From Kiloniellaceae bacterium (GTDB taxonomy: Bacteria > Pseudomonadota > Alphaproteobacteria > Kiloniellales > J153): DNA of 64,000 nt. The notes below the pieces were generated by a model. The model did not search any database. It saw only the letters and a list, made by a program, of their open reading frames with translations, and was not told the DNA's origin. The position numbers were made by a program, and so were the translations under genes. Location: NCBI GenBank assembly GCA_021776135.1, contig JAJFGL010000053.1:1-64000 (forward strand). Reading direction: 5' to 3'. This document shows, in pieces, positions 26,801-36,738 of the stretch. Within the stretch, counting starts at the first letter, position 1; every line of letters begins with the position of its first letter.

Positions 26801-26883
26801 GATGGGCCGGGCGCTACAGCGACTACGAACACTTGGCGCGGCTCAAAGAATGGACCTCCAGCGACGATGGCGGGGCGCCGTGA
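23809..26883 (+). CDS. addB: double-strand break repair protein AddB
   Basis: The 1024-residue AddB subunit of the AddAB helicase-nuclease, the alphaproteobacterial counterpart of RecBCD. The N-terminal part is an inactive helicase-like domain (HMVLLPTRRACRAVQEAFL); the C-terminal nuclease domain carries AKADRMDLDGGGLTILDYKT with the catalytic Asp and DYK. LNEGAWPAEVDPGPWLSRPM is a family block. It starts at a GTG overlapping murU. A 9-residue unit is tandemly duplicated near residue 487. Confidence 0.92.
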   Translation: MSHEAAPPGKDTPALYTIAPNVSFADALARGLLARGGGDPLALARHMVLLPTRRACRAVQEAFLRAGGGRPLLLPRLVPLGDIDAEELILAGGDGGFDGPGALDLPPAIPALRRQLLLARLIQRMDQARGQAASEDLAVRLAAELARLLDQVETEGLDFTGLEDLAPADYAGHWQITLRFLVILTERWPEVQAELGCIGAAERRRRLLELQAGAWSSAPPDFPVIAAGSTGSIPATAALLATVARLPQGAVVLPGLDRESGAAAWQEIQDDPAHPQHGLAVLLARLEAPREAVRDWPSDEAPGASHNRIRVIAHALAPAAATAQWHEESTALAPKELAAALADVRRIDCPGAGEEAEVVACLLREALETPGRRAALVTPDRGLARRVAAVLGRWGIAVDDSAGTPLADTPLGAFLRLTAETLAEGLSPLGLLAALKHPLAAGGLAPVEFRRRVRALERLVLRGARPAPGFAGLKAALRAACADKKGRAAGADKALRAAGADKALRAWLKNLETLCAPLVKALGGARSLGETIDAHIAVLEALAATHEETGPERLWAGDAGEAMAAFLAELRDAAAAAPGLAGKTMGARYPALLSALLEGQAVRPRYGRHPRLAIWGPLEARLQHADLIVLGGLNEGAWPAEVDPGPWLSRPMRAAFGLPAPERRIGLAAHDFAQAFCAPSVVLTRAIRVDGTPTVPSRWLLRLEAFLGTFAQRPNLSADARSPLAWAEALDRPVRPIETGPPAPRPPLSARPRRLSVTAVETWMRDPYDLYARRILELKALDPIDADPGAAQLGTLVHGALESYLRAYPDGPPDDPEAALIACGRAIFEAEATPPGIRAFWWPRYKRIASWFAARERGTTGAGRRFAEVVGRLTMAAPGGEFVLTAKADRMDLDGGGLTILDYKTGVLPKAKEIDFGFSPQLPLEAAIAAAGGFEAVPAGPVARLEYWRLTGAEPPGIVKPLSGDPVTRADDALAGLACLIAKFDDPETPYLARPRPRWAGRYSDYEHLARLKEWTSSDDGGAP
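25267..25320 (+). repeat. 27-bp in-frame tandem duplication in addB
   Basis: Two identical 27-bp copies (25267-25293, 25294-25320) encode RAAGADKAL twice, residues 487-504, and a related GADK-containing piece sits just before them. It lies in a charged linker between conserved AddB blocks. Confidence 0.9.
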
Positions 26884-29800
26884 GCGCCGCAGCGCAAACC
26901 GCCAAACTGGCGGCCTCGGCCCGGCAACGCCCGGCGGCGGATCCGGCGGCCTCGGTCTGGGTCGGCGCCTCGGCCGGCACCGGCAAAACCAAGGTGCTGA
27001 CCGACCGGGTGCTTAGCCTCATGCTTCACGGCTCGGCGCCGGGGCGCATTCTGTGCCTGACCTTCACCAAGGCGGCGGCGGCGGAAATGTCCAACCGCCT
27101 GGCCGGCCGCCTGTCGCGTTGGACCGCCCATAGCGACGACGCCCTTGATCTGGAGTTATCCGAACTGCTCGGCGCGGCGCCGGACGGCGGCATGCGCGCC
27201 CGCGCCCGGCAGTTATTCGCCCGTGTCCTCGATGCGCCGGGGGGCATGAAAATTCAAACCATTCACGCCTTCTGCCAATCGCTTCTCGGCCGTTTTCCCC
27301 TGGAGGCCGGTATCGCGCCCCACTTTCAGATTCTGGACGAACGCTCGGCCGCGGTCATGTTGCGCGCCGCGCGGGAAGAAATCCTGATCGATCCGGCATT
27401 CGCCGCCGATATCGCCGAGGTCGCGGTTCATGTGCAGGAGCAAAGTTTCTCCGATCTTTTGGACGAACTGGCGCGCGAGCGCGGCCGGGTTGAGCGGCTG
27501 CGCGCCCGGCCCGGCGGCATCGAGGCCGCCGAGGACGCGCTATACCGCGTGCTGGAAATTGACCCGGAGGAAACGCCCGAAGGGGTGCTGGAATCGGCTT
27601 GCGTGGATACCGCTTTCGACCTGGCCGGGCTACAGCGTGCCGCGCAAGCGATGCTGGGCCAGGATGGCAAGACAGATCGTACCCACGGCGCGGCGATCGC
27701 GTCATGGCTGGAAAGTCCAGCAGACCGGGCCGAGAACTTCGATTCATACCTATGTGCTTTTTTCACCAAGGGCGGCATGGGCGATGCCTTCAAGGATTTG
27801 GTCCACAAGCCGGCGCTCGCCGCCGCGCCGGGGATCGATCTGGTGCTCGAAGCCGAAGCGCAACGGCTCGACATGGTTCGCGCCAAGCTCAATGCCCTGA
27901 TCGTGGCCGGGGCGAGCGCGGCCATGCTGCGTCTGGGCGCCGCGATCCTGGCGGTTTATGGGCGCCATAAAACCCGGCGCGCCTTGCTCGACTACGACGA
28001 CTTGATTTTGAAAGCCCGCGATTTGCTGGTGCAACAGGGCGCGGCGTCCTGGGTTTTGTTCAAGCTCGACGGCGGCCTTGATCACATCCTGATCGACGAG
28101 GCCCAGGACACCAATCCCGAACAATGGGACGTGATCGAGTGTCTGAGCGCGGAGTTTTTCACCGGCGCGGGGGCGCGCGCGGGGCCGCGCACGGTCTTCG
28201 CGGTCGGCGACGCCAAGCAGTCGATCTATAGTTTTCAACGGGCCGACCCGGCGGCCTTCGGGCGCATGCAGTCCTACTTCGCGGCCAAGGCCAGGGACGC
28301 GGAACAGCGCTGGGCCAAGATCGATCTGGCCCATTCCTTCCGGTCTTGCCCGGCGATCCTGCGCACGGTCGATGCGGTCTTCGCCCAAGGGCCGGCGCGC
28401 GACGGCGTGCTATTCGAGGAGGCCGCCCTTTCCCACGCCGCCGTGCGCCTGGGTCAAGCGGGCCTGGTCGAGCTGTGGCCGCCGACGCCCGCCGAGACGG
28501 CTAGCGACCCGGCCCCCTGGGAGGCCCCCACGGACCGGCACGGCGCGGCGCCCGCCCGCGCCCGCCTGGCCCGCCTGATCGCGCGCAAGATATACGATTG
28601 GACCCGCGCGCCGGTCCCTAAGGGTGTCTTGGGCCAGGGGCACGAGGCCTGGCTGGAGCCCAAGGGGCGGCGCCTGAGGCCCGGCGATATTCTGGTGCTG
28701 GTGCGCCGCCGCAACGCCTTCGTGGAAGAGTTGGTGCGCGAACTGAAACGCCTCGACGTGCCTGTAGCCGGGGTCGATCGCATGATCTTGCGCGATCAAC
28801 TCGCGGTCATGGACCTGGCCGCGCTTGGCCGCTTCATGTTGTTGCCCGAAGACGACTTGACCCTGGCCACTATCTTGAAGGGACCTTTGATCGGCCTCAG
28901 CGAAGACCAGTTGTTCGATATCGCCCACGGCCGCCAAAATCAGACCTTGTGGCAAGCCCTCACCGCCCGCGCGGCCGAGGATCCAGCCTATGGGACCGCG
29001 CGCGCTCATCTGGCCGGGTTGCTCGCGCGCGCCGACTTCATGCCGCCCTATGAGTTTTTCGCCCATGTTCTGACCCGCGACTGGGACGGCGCCTCGGGCC
29101 GCGCCCGGTTGTTGGCCCGCCTGGGCCCCGATGCCAAGGATCCGATTGAGGAGTTCATCTCCCTCGCCCTGACTTATGAGCGCGAACATGCGCCCTCTCT
29201 GGAAGGCTTTCTCCACTGGCTCGACGCCGGGGCGCAAATGGTCAAGCGCGACATGGATATGGGCCAGGACACCGTGCGCATCATGACCGTTCACGGCGCC
29301 AAGGGCTTGCAGGCGCCGGTGGTTTTCCTGCCCGATACCCTGCAAACGCCGCAGCCGCGCAAGGGTCTCTTGTGGTTGGAGAATGAATCGGAAGATGGCG
29401 GCGAGGGGCAGGTGCTGTGGCCGGTGCGTAAAGCCTTGGACGGCGCTGTGGCGAAGCGCGCGCGGGCCCAGGCCCAGGGGGTGCAGGAACGCGAATACCG
29501 GCGCCTGTTGTATGTCGCCCTGACCCGGGCGGAGGACCGGTTGTATGTTTGCGGTTGGGCCATGCAGAAGACCCCGCCGGCCGAGTGCTGGCACGCCCTG
29601 GTGGAAAGCGCCTTGTCCCGGCTGGGCGAGGCCAAGGATTTTGTTTTGGGCGATGCCGGAACCGGCGGCTGGACCGGGCCCGGATGGCGCCTGGCGGATG
29701 CTCAGACCGCCCGGCCGGATCAGGCCGAGGCCGCGCCCTACCCGGATGCGCAAGTCCTGCCCCTGCCGGCCTGGGCGCGCCGCGCGCCGCCGTCAGAAGA

Positions 29801-30389
29801 AGCGCCGCCGCGTCCCCTGGCGCCGTCCCGCCCAAGGCTCGCGGAACCCGCCGTGGTCTCCCCGCTTGGCGCCGCGCAAGGCCGGCGGTTTCTGCGTGGC
29901 CGCCTTATTCACCGCCTGCTGCAAAGCCTGCCTGATTTGCCGCCCCCTGGCCGCCGCGATGCCGCCGCGCGCTTTCTTTCCACCGGCGACCATGGCTTGA
30001 GCGATGCGCAGCAAGCCGAAATCGCGGACGTCACCCTGGCCATCCTCGAAGACGCGCGCTTCGCGCCCCTCTTCGGTCCCGGCAGCCGGGCCGAGGTGCC
30101 CCTGGCCGGGGTTATCGGTCAGGGCGCCACGGCGGAAGTCGTTTCGGGCCAGGTTGACCGCCTGCTGGTGGAAGCCGGGCGGGTCGCTATCGTGGACTTC
30201 AAAACCTCGCGCCCGGCCCCGCTACGGGAATCCGAGGTCGCGCCGCTCTACCTGCGGCAGATGGTTATCTACCGCCTTGTTTTGGCTAAGATTTACCCGG
30301 AACACCGGATCGACTGCTATTTACTGTGGAGCGATGGGCCGCGCCTTATGCACCTAAGTAATGCGTCGTTAGCCGCTCACGCGCCTTGA
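26880..30389 (+). CDS. addA: double-strand break repair helicase AddA
   Basis: The 1169-residue UvrD-like helicase and nuclease subunit of AddAB. Walker A is [17 protein letters not shown] near residue 30; other helicase motifs include [80 protein letters not shown] and [15 protein letters not shown]. The C-terminal nuclease motif is [11 protein letters not shown]. It starts at a GTG overlapping the addB stop (GTGA). Together with addB it completes the exonuclease that prepares broken ends for RecA. Confidence 0.95.
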   Translation: MSAAAQTAKLAASARQRPAADPAASVWVGASAGTGKTKVLTDRVLSLMLHGSAPGRILCLTFTKAAAAEMSNRLAGRLSRWTAHSDDALDLELSELLGAAPDGGMRARARQLFARVLDAPGGMKIQTIHAFCQSLLGRFPLEAGIAPHFQILDERSAAVMLRAAREEILIDPAFAADIAEVAVHVQEQSFSDLLDELARERGRVERLRARPGGIEAAEDALYRVLEIDPEETPEGVLESACVDTAFDLAGLQRAAQAMLGQDGKTDRTHGAAIASWLESPADRAENFDSYLCAFFTKGGMGDAFKDLVHKPALAAAPGIDLVLEAEAQRLDMVRAKLNALIVAGASAAMLRLGAAILAVYGRHKTRRALLDYDDLILKARDLLVQQGAASWVLFKLDGGLDHILIDEAQDTNPEQWDVIECLSAEFFTGAGARAGPRTVFAVGDAKQSIYSFQRADPAAFGRMQSYFAAKARDAEQRWAKIDLAHSFRSCPAILRTVDAVFAQGPARDGVLFEEAALSHAAVRLGQAGLVELWPPTPAETASDPAPWEAPTDRHGAAPARARLARLIARKIYDWTRAPVPKGVLGQGHEAWLEPKGRRLRPGDILVLVRRRNAFVEELVRELKRLDVPVAGVDRMILRDQLAVMDLAALGRFMLLPEDDLTLATILKGPLIGLSEDQLFDIAHGRQNQTLWQALTARAAEDPAYGTARAHLAGLLARADFMPPYEFFAHVLTRDWDGASGRARLLARLGPDAKDPIEEFISLALTYEREHAPSLEGFLHWLDAGAQMVKRDMDMGQDTVRIMTVHGAKGLQAPVVFLPDTLQTPQPRKGLLWLENESEDGGEGQVLWPVRKALDGAVAKRARAQAQGVQEREYRRLLYVALTRAEDRLYVCGWAMQKTPPAECWHALVESALSRLGEAKDFVLGDAGTGGWTGPGWRLADAQTARPDQAEAAPYPDAQVLPLPAWARRAPPSEEAPPRPLAPSRPRLAEPAVVSPLGAAQGRRFLRGRLIHRLLQSLPDLPPPGRRDAAARFLSTGDHGLSDAQQAEIADVTLAILEDARFAPLFGPGSRAEVPLAGVIGQGATAEVVSGQVDRLLVEAGRVAIVDFKTSRPAPLRESEVAPLYLRQMVIYRLVLAKIYPEHRIDCYLLWSDGPRLMHLSNASLAAHAP

Positions 30390-30415
30390 CGCTCGCGGGT
30401 GTGCATTCCACATTA
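30386..30415 (+). promoter_or_regulatory. possible promoter of trxA
   Basis: TTGACG at 30386-30391 (over the addA stop codon) and ACATTA at 30410-30415 are spaced by 18 bases. The -35 element is good, the -10 weak. It would give trxA its own transcription apart from the addAB run. Confidence 0.35.
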
Positions 30416-30483
30416 GGGGCATCGATAGGCCGTTCCCGCGCCGCATGTGCGCGGGCGGTCTGAATCCCATTCAGAGGTTGTGC

Positions 30484-30804
30484 ATGTCTACCGTCCCCGT
30501 AAGCGACGCTTCCTTCGATGCCGATGTACTCAAGGCCGAAGGCGCCGTTTTGGTCGATTTCTGGGCCGAGTGGTGTGGACCCTGCAAGGTCATCGCCCCC
30601 GCGCTCGAAGATATCGCCAAGGAGATGGACGGCCGGGTAACGGTCGCCAAGGTCAACATCGACGACAACCCCCTGACCCCACAAAAATACGGGGTGCGCG
30701 GTATCCCGACCCTGATGCTGTTCAAGGATGGGCAGGTCGCCGCCACAAAGGTTGGTGCCCTAGCCAAGAACCAGCTTCAGGAATGGGTCGAATCGGTGCT
30801 CTAA
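30484..30804 (+). CDS. trxA: thioredoxin
   Basis: A 106-residue thioredoxin with the redox site WAEWCGPCK (Cys31, Cys34), the cis-proline loop GIPTLMLF and normal length. It reduces disulfides in the cytoplasm, including ribonucleotide reductase. The ATG at 30484 is the homologous start; a 13-residue upstream extension is not conserved in type. It ends 27 bases before a strong terminator shared with folC. Confidence 0.96.
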   Translation: MSTVPVSDASFDADVLKAEGAVLVDFWAEWCGPCKVIAPALEDIAKEMDGRVTVAKVNIDDNPLTPQKYGVRGIPTLMLFKDGQVAATKVGALAKNQLQEWVESVL

Positions 30805-30831
30805 CCGCTTCGCCCCAGAATCCAACGAGCT

Positions 30832-30859
30832 AAAGCCCCGCCGGTTTGGCGGGGCTTTT
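30832..30859 (+). terminator. Rho-independent terminator of trxA, possibly bidirectional
   Basis: Perfect 11-bp stem AAAGCCCCGCC / GGCGGGGCTTT around a GGTTT loop, followed by T residues. The AAA at the left foot gives a short T-run on the other strand, so it may also end the folC transcript arriving from the right. Confidence 0.88.
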
Positions 30860-30864
30860 CGCGT

Positions 30865-32169
30865 TTAGTTCTGGGCCAAGACGGCGCCGGCCAGATACAG
30901 CGATCCGCATATCAGGATACGGGCCGGTTGCGTGGCTTGCGAAACGATGCCGCGAATCGCAGTCTCGGCATTGGGGCTGATCTTGGCATGAATTCCGGCG
31001 CTCTCGGCCGCCGCCGCCGCATCCTTGGCGGTAAGCGATGCCTCGACGCCGGGAATGGCGATGGCATGAAGCGATTGCGCAAAGGGCGCCAGGGGGCGAA
31101 TGAAATCGCGGGCCGCCTTGGTATTGAGCATGCCGTAAATCAGGTGCAGCGGCCGCCCGGCCCAGGAGGCCGCGATATCCGCCAGGGCCGCGCCGGCGGC
31201 GGCGTTGTGGCCGCCGTCGAGCCATAGCTCCCAGTCTTGAGGCAGGGCCGCGGCCAGGGGCCCGTCTTGTAAGCGTTGAAGACGGCCGGGCCAGCGCGCG
31301 CCGGCGATACCCTCGGCGCGGGCCTCGTGGCTCAGACCATACTCAGCCAGTTGCGCGGCGCAGGCTAGGGCGAGCCCAGCGTTCTCGATCTGAAAGGCGC
31401 CGGGCAGGCCGGGTAAGGGATAGTCCCGGACGCCCTCCGCGCTCTCGAACCGCAAGGCGCCGCCGGTGGCGCGTGCGTGCCATTCCTCGCCGAAACGAAA
31501 CAGCGGCGCGCCGATATCCCGGGCACGGGTTTCGATGACGGCGCGCGCCAAGACGGGTTGCGGCCCGACCACGGCCGGCACGCCGGGCTTGAGAATACCG
31601 GCTTTCTCGGCGGCGATGGCCTCGATGGTATCGCCCAGATACTGCACATGATCGATGGACACCGGCGCGATGGCCGTAAGCCGGGGCCGGGCGATGACGT
31701 TGGTGGCGTCCAGGCGCCCACCCAGGCCGGTTTCGAGCAGGAGAATATCGGCGTCTTCACGCGCGAAGGCCACAAACGCGGCGGCGGTCGTGATTTCGAA
31801 AAAGGTGATCGGCTCCGGCCCATTGGCATCCTCGCAGGTTTCCAGAAGCGCGATCAGGGCATCCTCATCGATGAGGCCGCCGGTCAGGCGGATGCGCTCG
31901 TGAAAGCGCACCAGGTGCGGCGAAGTATAGACCTGCGCGCGCTTGCCGGCGGCACGCAACATGGCATGGAGAAACGCGATGGAGGAGCCCTTGCCGTTGG
32001 TGCCGGCCATATGCACGACCGGCGGCAAGCGCCGCTCGGGACGATCGAGGCGCGCTAACAGGCGCTCGATCCGGCCCAGGGACAGATCGATGATTTTGGG
32101 GTGCAGCCGGTTCAGCCGCGCGAGAACCGCGTCACTTTTGGGCGGGGGCGGGGTCTTCACCGGACTCAC
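30865..32169 (-). CDS. folC: bifunctional dihydrofolate synthase / folylpolyglutamate synthase
   Basis: A 434-residue Mur ligase-like enzyme that adds glutamate to dihydropteroate and to tetrahydrofolate. It shows the ATP-binding HMAGTNGKGSSIAFLHAML, FFEITTAAAFVAFAR, LLETGLGGRLDATNVI and WLDGGHNAAAGAALA. The start is GTG at 32169, overlapping accD by 38 bases; a second in-frame GTG at 32160 is also possible. It is the last gene of the trp-accD-folC run. Confidence 0.93.
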   Translation of the reverse strand: MSPVKTPPPPKSDAVLARLNRLHPKIIDLSLGRIERLLARLDRPERRLPPVVHMAGTNGKGSSIAFLHAMLRAAGKRAQVYTSPHLVRFHERIRLTGGLIDEDALIALLETCEDANGPEPITFFEITTAAAFVAFAREDADILLLETGLGGRLDATNVIARPRLTAIAPVSIDHVQYLGDTIEAIAAEKAGILKPGVPAVVGPQPVLARAVIETRARDIGAPLFRFGEEWHARATGGALRFESAEGVRDYPLPGLPGAFQIENAGLALACAAQLAEYGLSHEARAEGIAGARWPGRLQRLQDGPLAAALPQDWELWLDGGHNAAAGAALADIAASWAGRPLHLIYGMLNTKAARDFIRPLAPFAQSLHAIAIPGVEASLTAKDAAAAAESAGIHAKISPNAETAIRGIVSQATQPARILICGSLYLAGAVLAQN

Positions 32170-33082
32170 CGCTTGGGGCGGACTCCAGGGCCGAAGCGCT
32201 TTCGCCCGTGGCCAGGTCGATCACTTCGGCCACGGGGCCTTTATCGCGCAGCAAGCGCAGCAGGCGAATCAGGCTTGGGCGAAGGTCGTGGCGGTGCACG
32301 ACCATGTCGATCATGCCGTGCTCCAAGAGGTACTCGGCCCGTTGAAATTCTTCGGGCAGGGTTTCGCGGATGGTTTCTTCGATCACCCTTTGCCCGGCGA
32401 AGCCGATGACCGCCCCCGGTTCGGCGATGGCGATGTCACCGAGCATGGCGAAGGACGCCGTTACCCCGCCGGTCGTGGGATCGGTCAGGAGGACGATGTA
32501 GGGCAGGCCCGCCCTCTTCACATCCTCAATGGCGATAACGGTGCGCGGCAGTTGCATGAGCGACAGGACGCCTTCCTGCATACGCGCGCCGCCCGAGGCC
32601 GGAACCACGATGAGCGCGGCTTCCTGCAGGATAGCCAATTGCGCGGCCGCGATCAGGCCCTCGCCGACCGCGACCCCCATGGAACCGCCCATGAAGCTGA
32701 AATCGAAGGCGGCTATGACCGTCGCCATGCCGCCGAGCTTGCCGTGGGCGACCAGGATCGCTTCCTTGCTCGCGCCGCTCGCCTTCGCGTCCTTCAGGCG
32801 GTCGATATAGCGTTTGCGGTCGCGGAATTTCAGCGGATCGATCGGTGTCTCGGGCAGTTCGATGGGGCTGAACTCGCCGTCGTCGAACAGGAGCGACAAG
32901 CGCTTGCGCGCGCCGATGCGCATGTGATGGCCGCAGTGGGGACAGACCTGATTTTTTGCTTCCAATTCGCGGTGAAAAATCATCTGCGCGCAGGACGGGC
33001 ACTTGCGCCAGAGGTTCTCCGGGACATCGCGGTTGACCAGGGCCCGGATCTTGGGGCGGACGAAATTCGCGATCCAATTCAT
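32132..33082 (-). CDS. accD: acetyl-CoA carboxylase carboxyltransferase subunit beta
   Basis: A 316-residue subunit of the enzyme that makes malonyl-CoA for fatty acid synthesis. The N-terminal zinc ribbon is CPSCAQM and CPHCGHH, followed by the crotonase-like domain with GGSMGVAVGEGL and ASGGARMQEGVLSLMQL. The C-terminus is short and acidic. It sits between trpA and folC, a common alphaproteobacterial order. Confidence 0.95.
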   Translation of the reverse strand: MNWIANFVRPKIRALVNRDVPENLWRKCPSCAQMIFHRELEAKNQVCPHCGHHMRIGARKRLSLLFDDGEFSPIELPETPIDPLKFRDRKRYIDRLKDAKASGASKEAILVAHGKLGGMATVIAAFDFSFMGGSMGVAVGEGLIAAAQLAILQEAALIVVPASGGARMQEGVLSLMQLPRTVIAIEDVKRAGLPYIVLLTDPTTGGVTASFAMLGDIAIAEPGAVIGFAGQRVIEETIRETLPEEFQRAEYLLEHGMIDMVVHRHDLRPSLIRLLRLLRDKGPVAEVIDLATGESASALESAPSGESGEDPAPAQK

Positions 33083-33101
33083 CTATCCACCCCCATGGCT
33101 G

Positions 33102-33935
33102 TCAGTCCCGCGCCGCGCGCACGCCCGTGGCCAGCGAACCCACGAAGTCCAGAACATCGGACACCATGCCGGGACGCGGCCGGCCCTCGGCGTCCAGACC
33201 ATCCTTAATCCGCTCGACGATGGCGGAGCCGACCACGGCCGCGTCCGCGACGCGCGCGATATCGGCCGCCTGTTCCGGCGTTTTGATCCCGAAACCGACC
33301 GCGACCGGTAGCTCGGTATGGCGTTTCAGGCGCTCGACCGCCACCCGCACCGCATCGGCTTGAACGGCGCGGGTTCCGGTAATGCCCATGATCGAGACGT
33401 AGTAGAGGAAGCCGCCGGTATTGGCGAGGACCGCCGGCAGCCGCCGGTCGCCGGTGGTCGGCGTGGCCAGGCGTATCCAGTGGATATCCGCCTTCAGGGC
33501 CGGCAGGCACAGCTCGGCGTCTTCCTCGGGCGGCAGGTCGACCACGATCAGGCCATCGACCCCGGCCCCTTTCGCATCCGCCAAGAAGGCCTCGACGCCA
33601 TAGCTGTAGATCGGATTGTAATAGCCCATGAGGACGATCGGCGTCGCGCTGTCCCGCTCGCGAAAGCGGCGCACCAAGTCCAGGGTCTTGGCCAGGGTCA
33701 TGCCCGCTCCAAGGGCGCGCAGGCTCGATGCCTGGATGGCCGGGCCGTCGGCCATGGGGTCGGAAAACGGCATCCCCAGTTCGATCACGTCGACCCCCGC
33801 CCCGGGCAGGCCCCGGACCAGGTCGAGCGAGGCTTCGAAGCATGGGTCGCCGGCGGTTATGAAGGTAACCAGTCCGCCACGGCCTTGGGCCTTTAGCTCG
33901 GCAAAGCGCTGCTCCAGCCGGCTTTTCGAACTCAT
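33102..33935 (-). CDS. trpA: tryptophan synthase alpha chain
   Basis: A 277-residue TIM-barrel enzyme that cleaves indole-3-glycerol phosphate. The catalytic Glu is in [19 protein letters not shown] and Asp in [11 protein letters not shown]; the phosphate-binding loop is [11 protein letters not shown]. The ATG at 33935 overlaps the trpB stop (ATGA), consistent with equal production of the two subunits. Confidence 0.96.
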   Translation of the reverse strand: MSSKSRLEQRFAELKAQGRGGLVTFITAGDPCFEASLDLVRGLPGAGVDVIELGMPFSDPMADGPAIQASSLRALGAGMTLAKTLDLVRRFRERDSATPIVLMGYYNPIYSYGVEAFLADAKGAGVDGLIVVDLPPEEDAELCLPALKADIHWIRLATPTTGDRRLPAVLANTGGFLYYVSIMGITGTRAVQADAVRVAVERLKRHTELPVAVGFGIKTPEQAADIARVADAAVVGSAIVERIKDGLDAEGRPRPGMVSDVLDFVGSLATGVRAARD

Positions 33936-35143
33936 ATCTCGGTTCCCAGGGCCTCGGCGACCGCGAAGACATCCTTATCGCCGCGCCCGCAAAGGTTCAT
34001 GACCAGGAGATGATCCTTGGGCAGGCTCGGCGCCAACTTGGTGACGAAAGCCAGGGCGTGGGCGGGCTCCAGGGCGGGCAGAATGCCTTCCAACCGCGAA
34101 CATAACTGGAAGGCCACCAGGGCCTCGGCGTCGGTGGCCGAGACATAGTCAACCCGGCCCGATTCCTTCAGCCAGGAATGTTCGGGCCCAATGCCCGGGT
34201 AATCCAGGCCGGCCGAGATCGAGTGGGCCTCCTGAATCTGCCCGTCGTCGTTTTGCAGTAAATAGGTCCGGTTGCCGTGCAGCACACCGGGCCGCCCGCC
34301 GGTCAGGGAGGCCGCGTGCTGGTCCGTATCCAGGCCCAGGCCCGCGGCCTCGACCCCGTAAATGCGCACGTCCTTGTCGTCGAGGAAGGGGTGGAACAGG
34401 CCGATGGCGTTCGAGCCGCCGCCAATGCAGGCGACCAGGGAATCCGGGCCGCGTCCTTCCGCTTCGGCGATCTGTTCGCGCACCTCGTTACCAATCACGC
34501 ACTGGAAGTCACGCACCATGGCCGGATAGGGGTGGGGACCGGCCGCCGTGCCGATGATGTAGAAGGTGTCCTCGACATTGGCGACCCAATCGCGCAGGGC
34601 CTCGTTCATGGCGTCCTTCAAGGTCCGGCTGCCGCTGGTCACGGGCACGACCTCTGCGCCCAGGAGTTTCATGCGGAAGACATTGGGCTTTTGACGCTCG
34701 ATATCCTCGACACCCATGTAAACGACGCAGGGCAGATTGAAGCGCGCGCACACGGTGGCGGTGGCGACACCATGCTGGCCGGCGCCGGTTTCGGCGATGA
34801 TCCGCTTCTTGCCCATGCGCCGGGCAAGCAGGATTTGGCCCATGCAGTTATTGATCTTGTGGGCGCCGGTATGATTGAGCTCGTCGCGTTTGAAATATAT
34901 CTTCGCGCCGTCCAGGTGCTCGCTCAGACGCTCCGCGTGATAGAGCGGGCTTGGCCGGCCGACATAGTGCTTGGCGAAGTAGTCGATCTCGTCCTGGAAC
35001 GCGGGGTCTGCCTTGGCCGCCGTATAGGCGCTTTCGACCTCCAGGATCAAGGGCATCAGGGTTTCGGCCACGAAACGGCCACCGAAGAGGCCGAAATGGC
35101 CGCCTTCGTCGGGTCCGCCGCGATAGGTGTTCAGTGAGGACAT
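33932..35143 (-). CDS. trpB: tryptophan synthase beta chain
   Basis: A 403-residue PLP enzyme that joins indole and serine. The PLP lysine is in [15 protein letters not shown], and the [14 protein letters not shown] phosphate loop is intact. I chose the ATG at 35143 ([20 protein letters not shown]); an ATG at 35167 would add eight residues. It lies 76 bases after trpF and overlaps trpA. Confidence 0.96.
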   Translation of the reverse strand: MSSLNTYRGGPDEGGHFGLFGGRFVAETLMPLILEVESAYTAAKADPAFQDEIDYFAKHYVGRPSPLYHAERLSEHLDGAKIYFKRDELNHTGAHKINNCMGQILLARRMGKKRIIAETGAGQHGVATATVCARFNLPCVVYMGVEDIERQKPNVFRMKLLGAEVVPVTSGSRTLKDAMNEALRDWVANVEDTFYIIGTAAGPHPYPAMVRDFQCVIGNEVREQIAEAEGRGPDSLVACIGGGSNAIGLFHPFLDDKDVRIYGVEAAGLGLDTDQHAASLTGGRPGVLHGNRTYLLQNDDGQIQEAHSISAGLDYPGIGPEHSWLKESGRVDYVSATDAEALVAFQLCSRLEGILPALEPAHALAFVTKLAPSLPKDHLLVMNLCGRGDKDVFAVAEALGTEI

Positions 35144-35218
35144 GATGCCATGATTGCTCGCTTGCACGCGGGCGCACTGTGCCCGAAATTGCCCGGCATC
35201 GCAATGCCGCGCGGCCCG

Positions 35219-35866
35219 CTAGAGGGCCCTGGCGGCGTCCAGAAAGGCTTGAATCTTGGCCGGGTTTTTGACCCCCGGCTTATCCTCGACGCCGGAGGCT
35301 ACATCGACGGCCCGGGCGTGCGAAGCGTGCACGGCGGCCGCCAAGTTGCCCGCGTGCAAGCCGCCCGCCAGCATCCAAGGGACCGGCCAGGACCGCCCCG
35401 CCAAAAGCGTCCAGTCGAAGACCAGGGCATTGCCGCCGGGCAGCGCGCCCTTCATGCTGCTGGGGGCCTTGGCGTCGAAAAGAAGCCGGTCCGCGATGAG
35501 CCCATAGGCTTGGGCGGCGTTGATATCCCCGGCATCGGCGACCTTGACGGTCTTCATGACCGGAAGACCGAAGAGGGCCTTGATCCGCGCCACCCGCTCC
35601 GGGCTTTCGTTGCCGTGAAGCTGCAGCAGATCGAGCGGGACCGCCGCGCAAATTTCGCCCAGGGTCGCGTCGTCCGCGTCGACCACGAGCGCGACCTTCT
35701 TGACCCGCGCCGGTATCTGGGCGGCCAGGGCATGGGCCTGTTTGGGGCTGAGCGCGCGTGGGCTGTGCGGATAAAAATTCAAGCCGATATAATCCGCGCC
35801 GCCGTTCACCGCCGCCGCCGCCGCCTGGGCGGTCTTGATGCCGCATATCTTGACTTCGATGGTCAT
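35219..35866 (-). CDS. trpF: phosphoribosylanthranilate isomerase
   Basis: A 215-residue TIM-barrel isomerase of tryptophan synthesis. The catalytic Cys is in EVKICGIKT and the Asp in FDWTLLAG; LQLHGNESPE and LAGGLHAGN are family blocks. The ATG at 35866 overlaps the stop of the membrane protein gene (ATGA). trpC, trpD and trpE are not in this window. Confidence 0.94.
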   Translation of the reverse strand: MTIEVKICGIKTAQAAAAAVNGGADYIGLNFYPHSPRALSPKQAHALAAQIPARVKKVALVVDADDATLGEICAAVPLDLLQLHGNESPERVARIKALFGLPVMKTVKVADAGDINAAQAYGLIADRLLFDAKAPSSMKGALPGGNALVFDWTLLAGRSWPVPWMLAGGLHAGNLAAAVHASHARAVDVASGVEDKPGVKNPAKIQAFLDAARAL

Positions 35867-36738
35867 GGCCGCGCAACCGGCGGCGGCGCCGCCGCCGGCA
35901 CCCAGCCGGTGCTTAGACGAAAGGCGATCGATATGGCCGAGACCATGAGCGCCATGACGACATAGTTCACTGCGGCAAGCGCCAGTTGCGCGATAAAGAA
36001 AGCCGCCGAGTTATCGGCTATGGCTTGGCGAAAGGCGCTTTCCGGGCTCATGTCCGCATCCTGGGTAGAGGTAACGATATCGGGCAGCAGAAGCATACCC
36101 AGCAGCGAGCTTATGGCCCAGATCACGGCCAGCATGGGCAGGGCGGTGACGAACAGCGTCGCCAGCAATCTGAATCCCTGGCCCTTGGTGTGGGCCCAGG
36201 CATTGGCCAGGGAATACTTCTCATCCACCGCCGCCGCCGGGAAAACGAAGCTGATCCGCATCATCACATAAGGCATCAAGGGGATCGCCACCGCCGCCAG
36301 CAAAATAAATAGCAGAGCCGGGCCCTGGGCACCGCTTTCCTTAATCCGCGTCCCAACGATAATGAACGGCAGCGAGACGAGATAAATAGCGCCGGTCATG
36401 CTGGCGACATAGCTTAGAAACCGCCAGTGCCGCCGGTGCCAGGAGGGAAAGATGATCGGTGTTGCTTCGCCTGGGCCGAGCAGAGTCAGGCGATGCCAGG
36501 CGACCCCAAACAGGGTGTAGGGCACGAAGCCGGCAAACGTCAGAACCAGGGACAGGAAGGCGTTCAGTTGCGTTGTCAGGGAAAGCCCGACGATGGCGAG
36601 CGATAAAAAGAACGGCAAGGCCGCAGCCTTGAGCAAGAGACCGAGCGATCCGAAGACGGCGCCATAGGCCGCGCGCATGGTTTGTCCGATCGGCACGCGC
36701 CGAACCGCCAAGGGGGGCGGGCTGCTATCTTGGCTCAC
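35863..36738 (-). CDS. multi-pass membrane protein of unknown function
   Basis: A 291-residue protein with about six hydrophobic segments: two near 35-75, then LYLVSLPFIIV-like, LLFILLAAVAIPLMPYVMM, LLATLFVTALPMLAVIWAI and a last one near 260. No enzymatic or transport motif is recognisable and I cannot name the family. The likely start is GTG at 36738, which overlaps the pyrF stop (GTGA); its stop overlaps trpF. It is therefore translated between pyrF and trpF, although nothing in it suggests nucleotide or tryptophan chemistry. Confidence 0.75.
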   Translation of the reverse strand: MSQDSSPPPLAVRRVPIGQTMRAAYGAVFGSLGLLLKAAALPFFLSLAIVGLSLTTQLNAFLSLVLTFAGFVPYTLFGVAWHRLTLLGPGEATPIIFPSWHRRHWRFLSYVASMTGAIYLVSLPFIIVGTRIKESGAQGPALLFILLAAVAIPLMPYVMMRISFVFPAAAVDEKYSLANAWAHTKGQGFRLLATLFVTALPMLAVIWAISSLLGMLLLPDIVTSTQDADMSPESAFRQAIADNSAAFFIAQLALAAVNYVVMALMVSAISIAFRLSTGWVPAAAPPPVARP

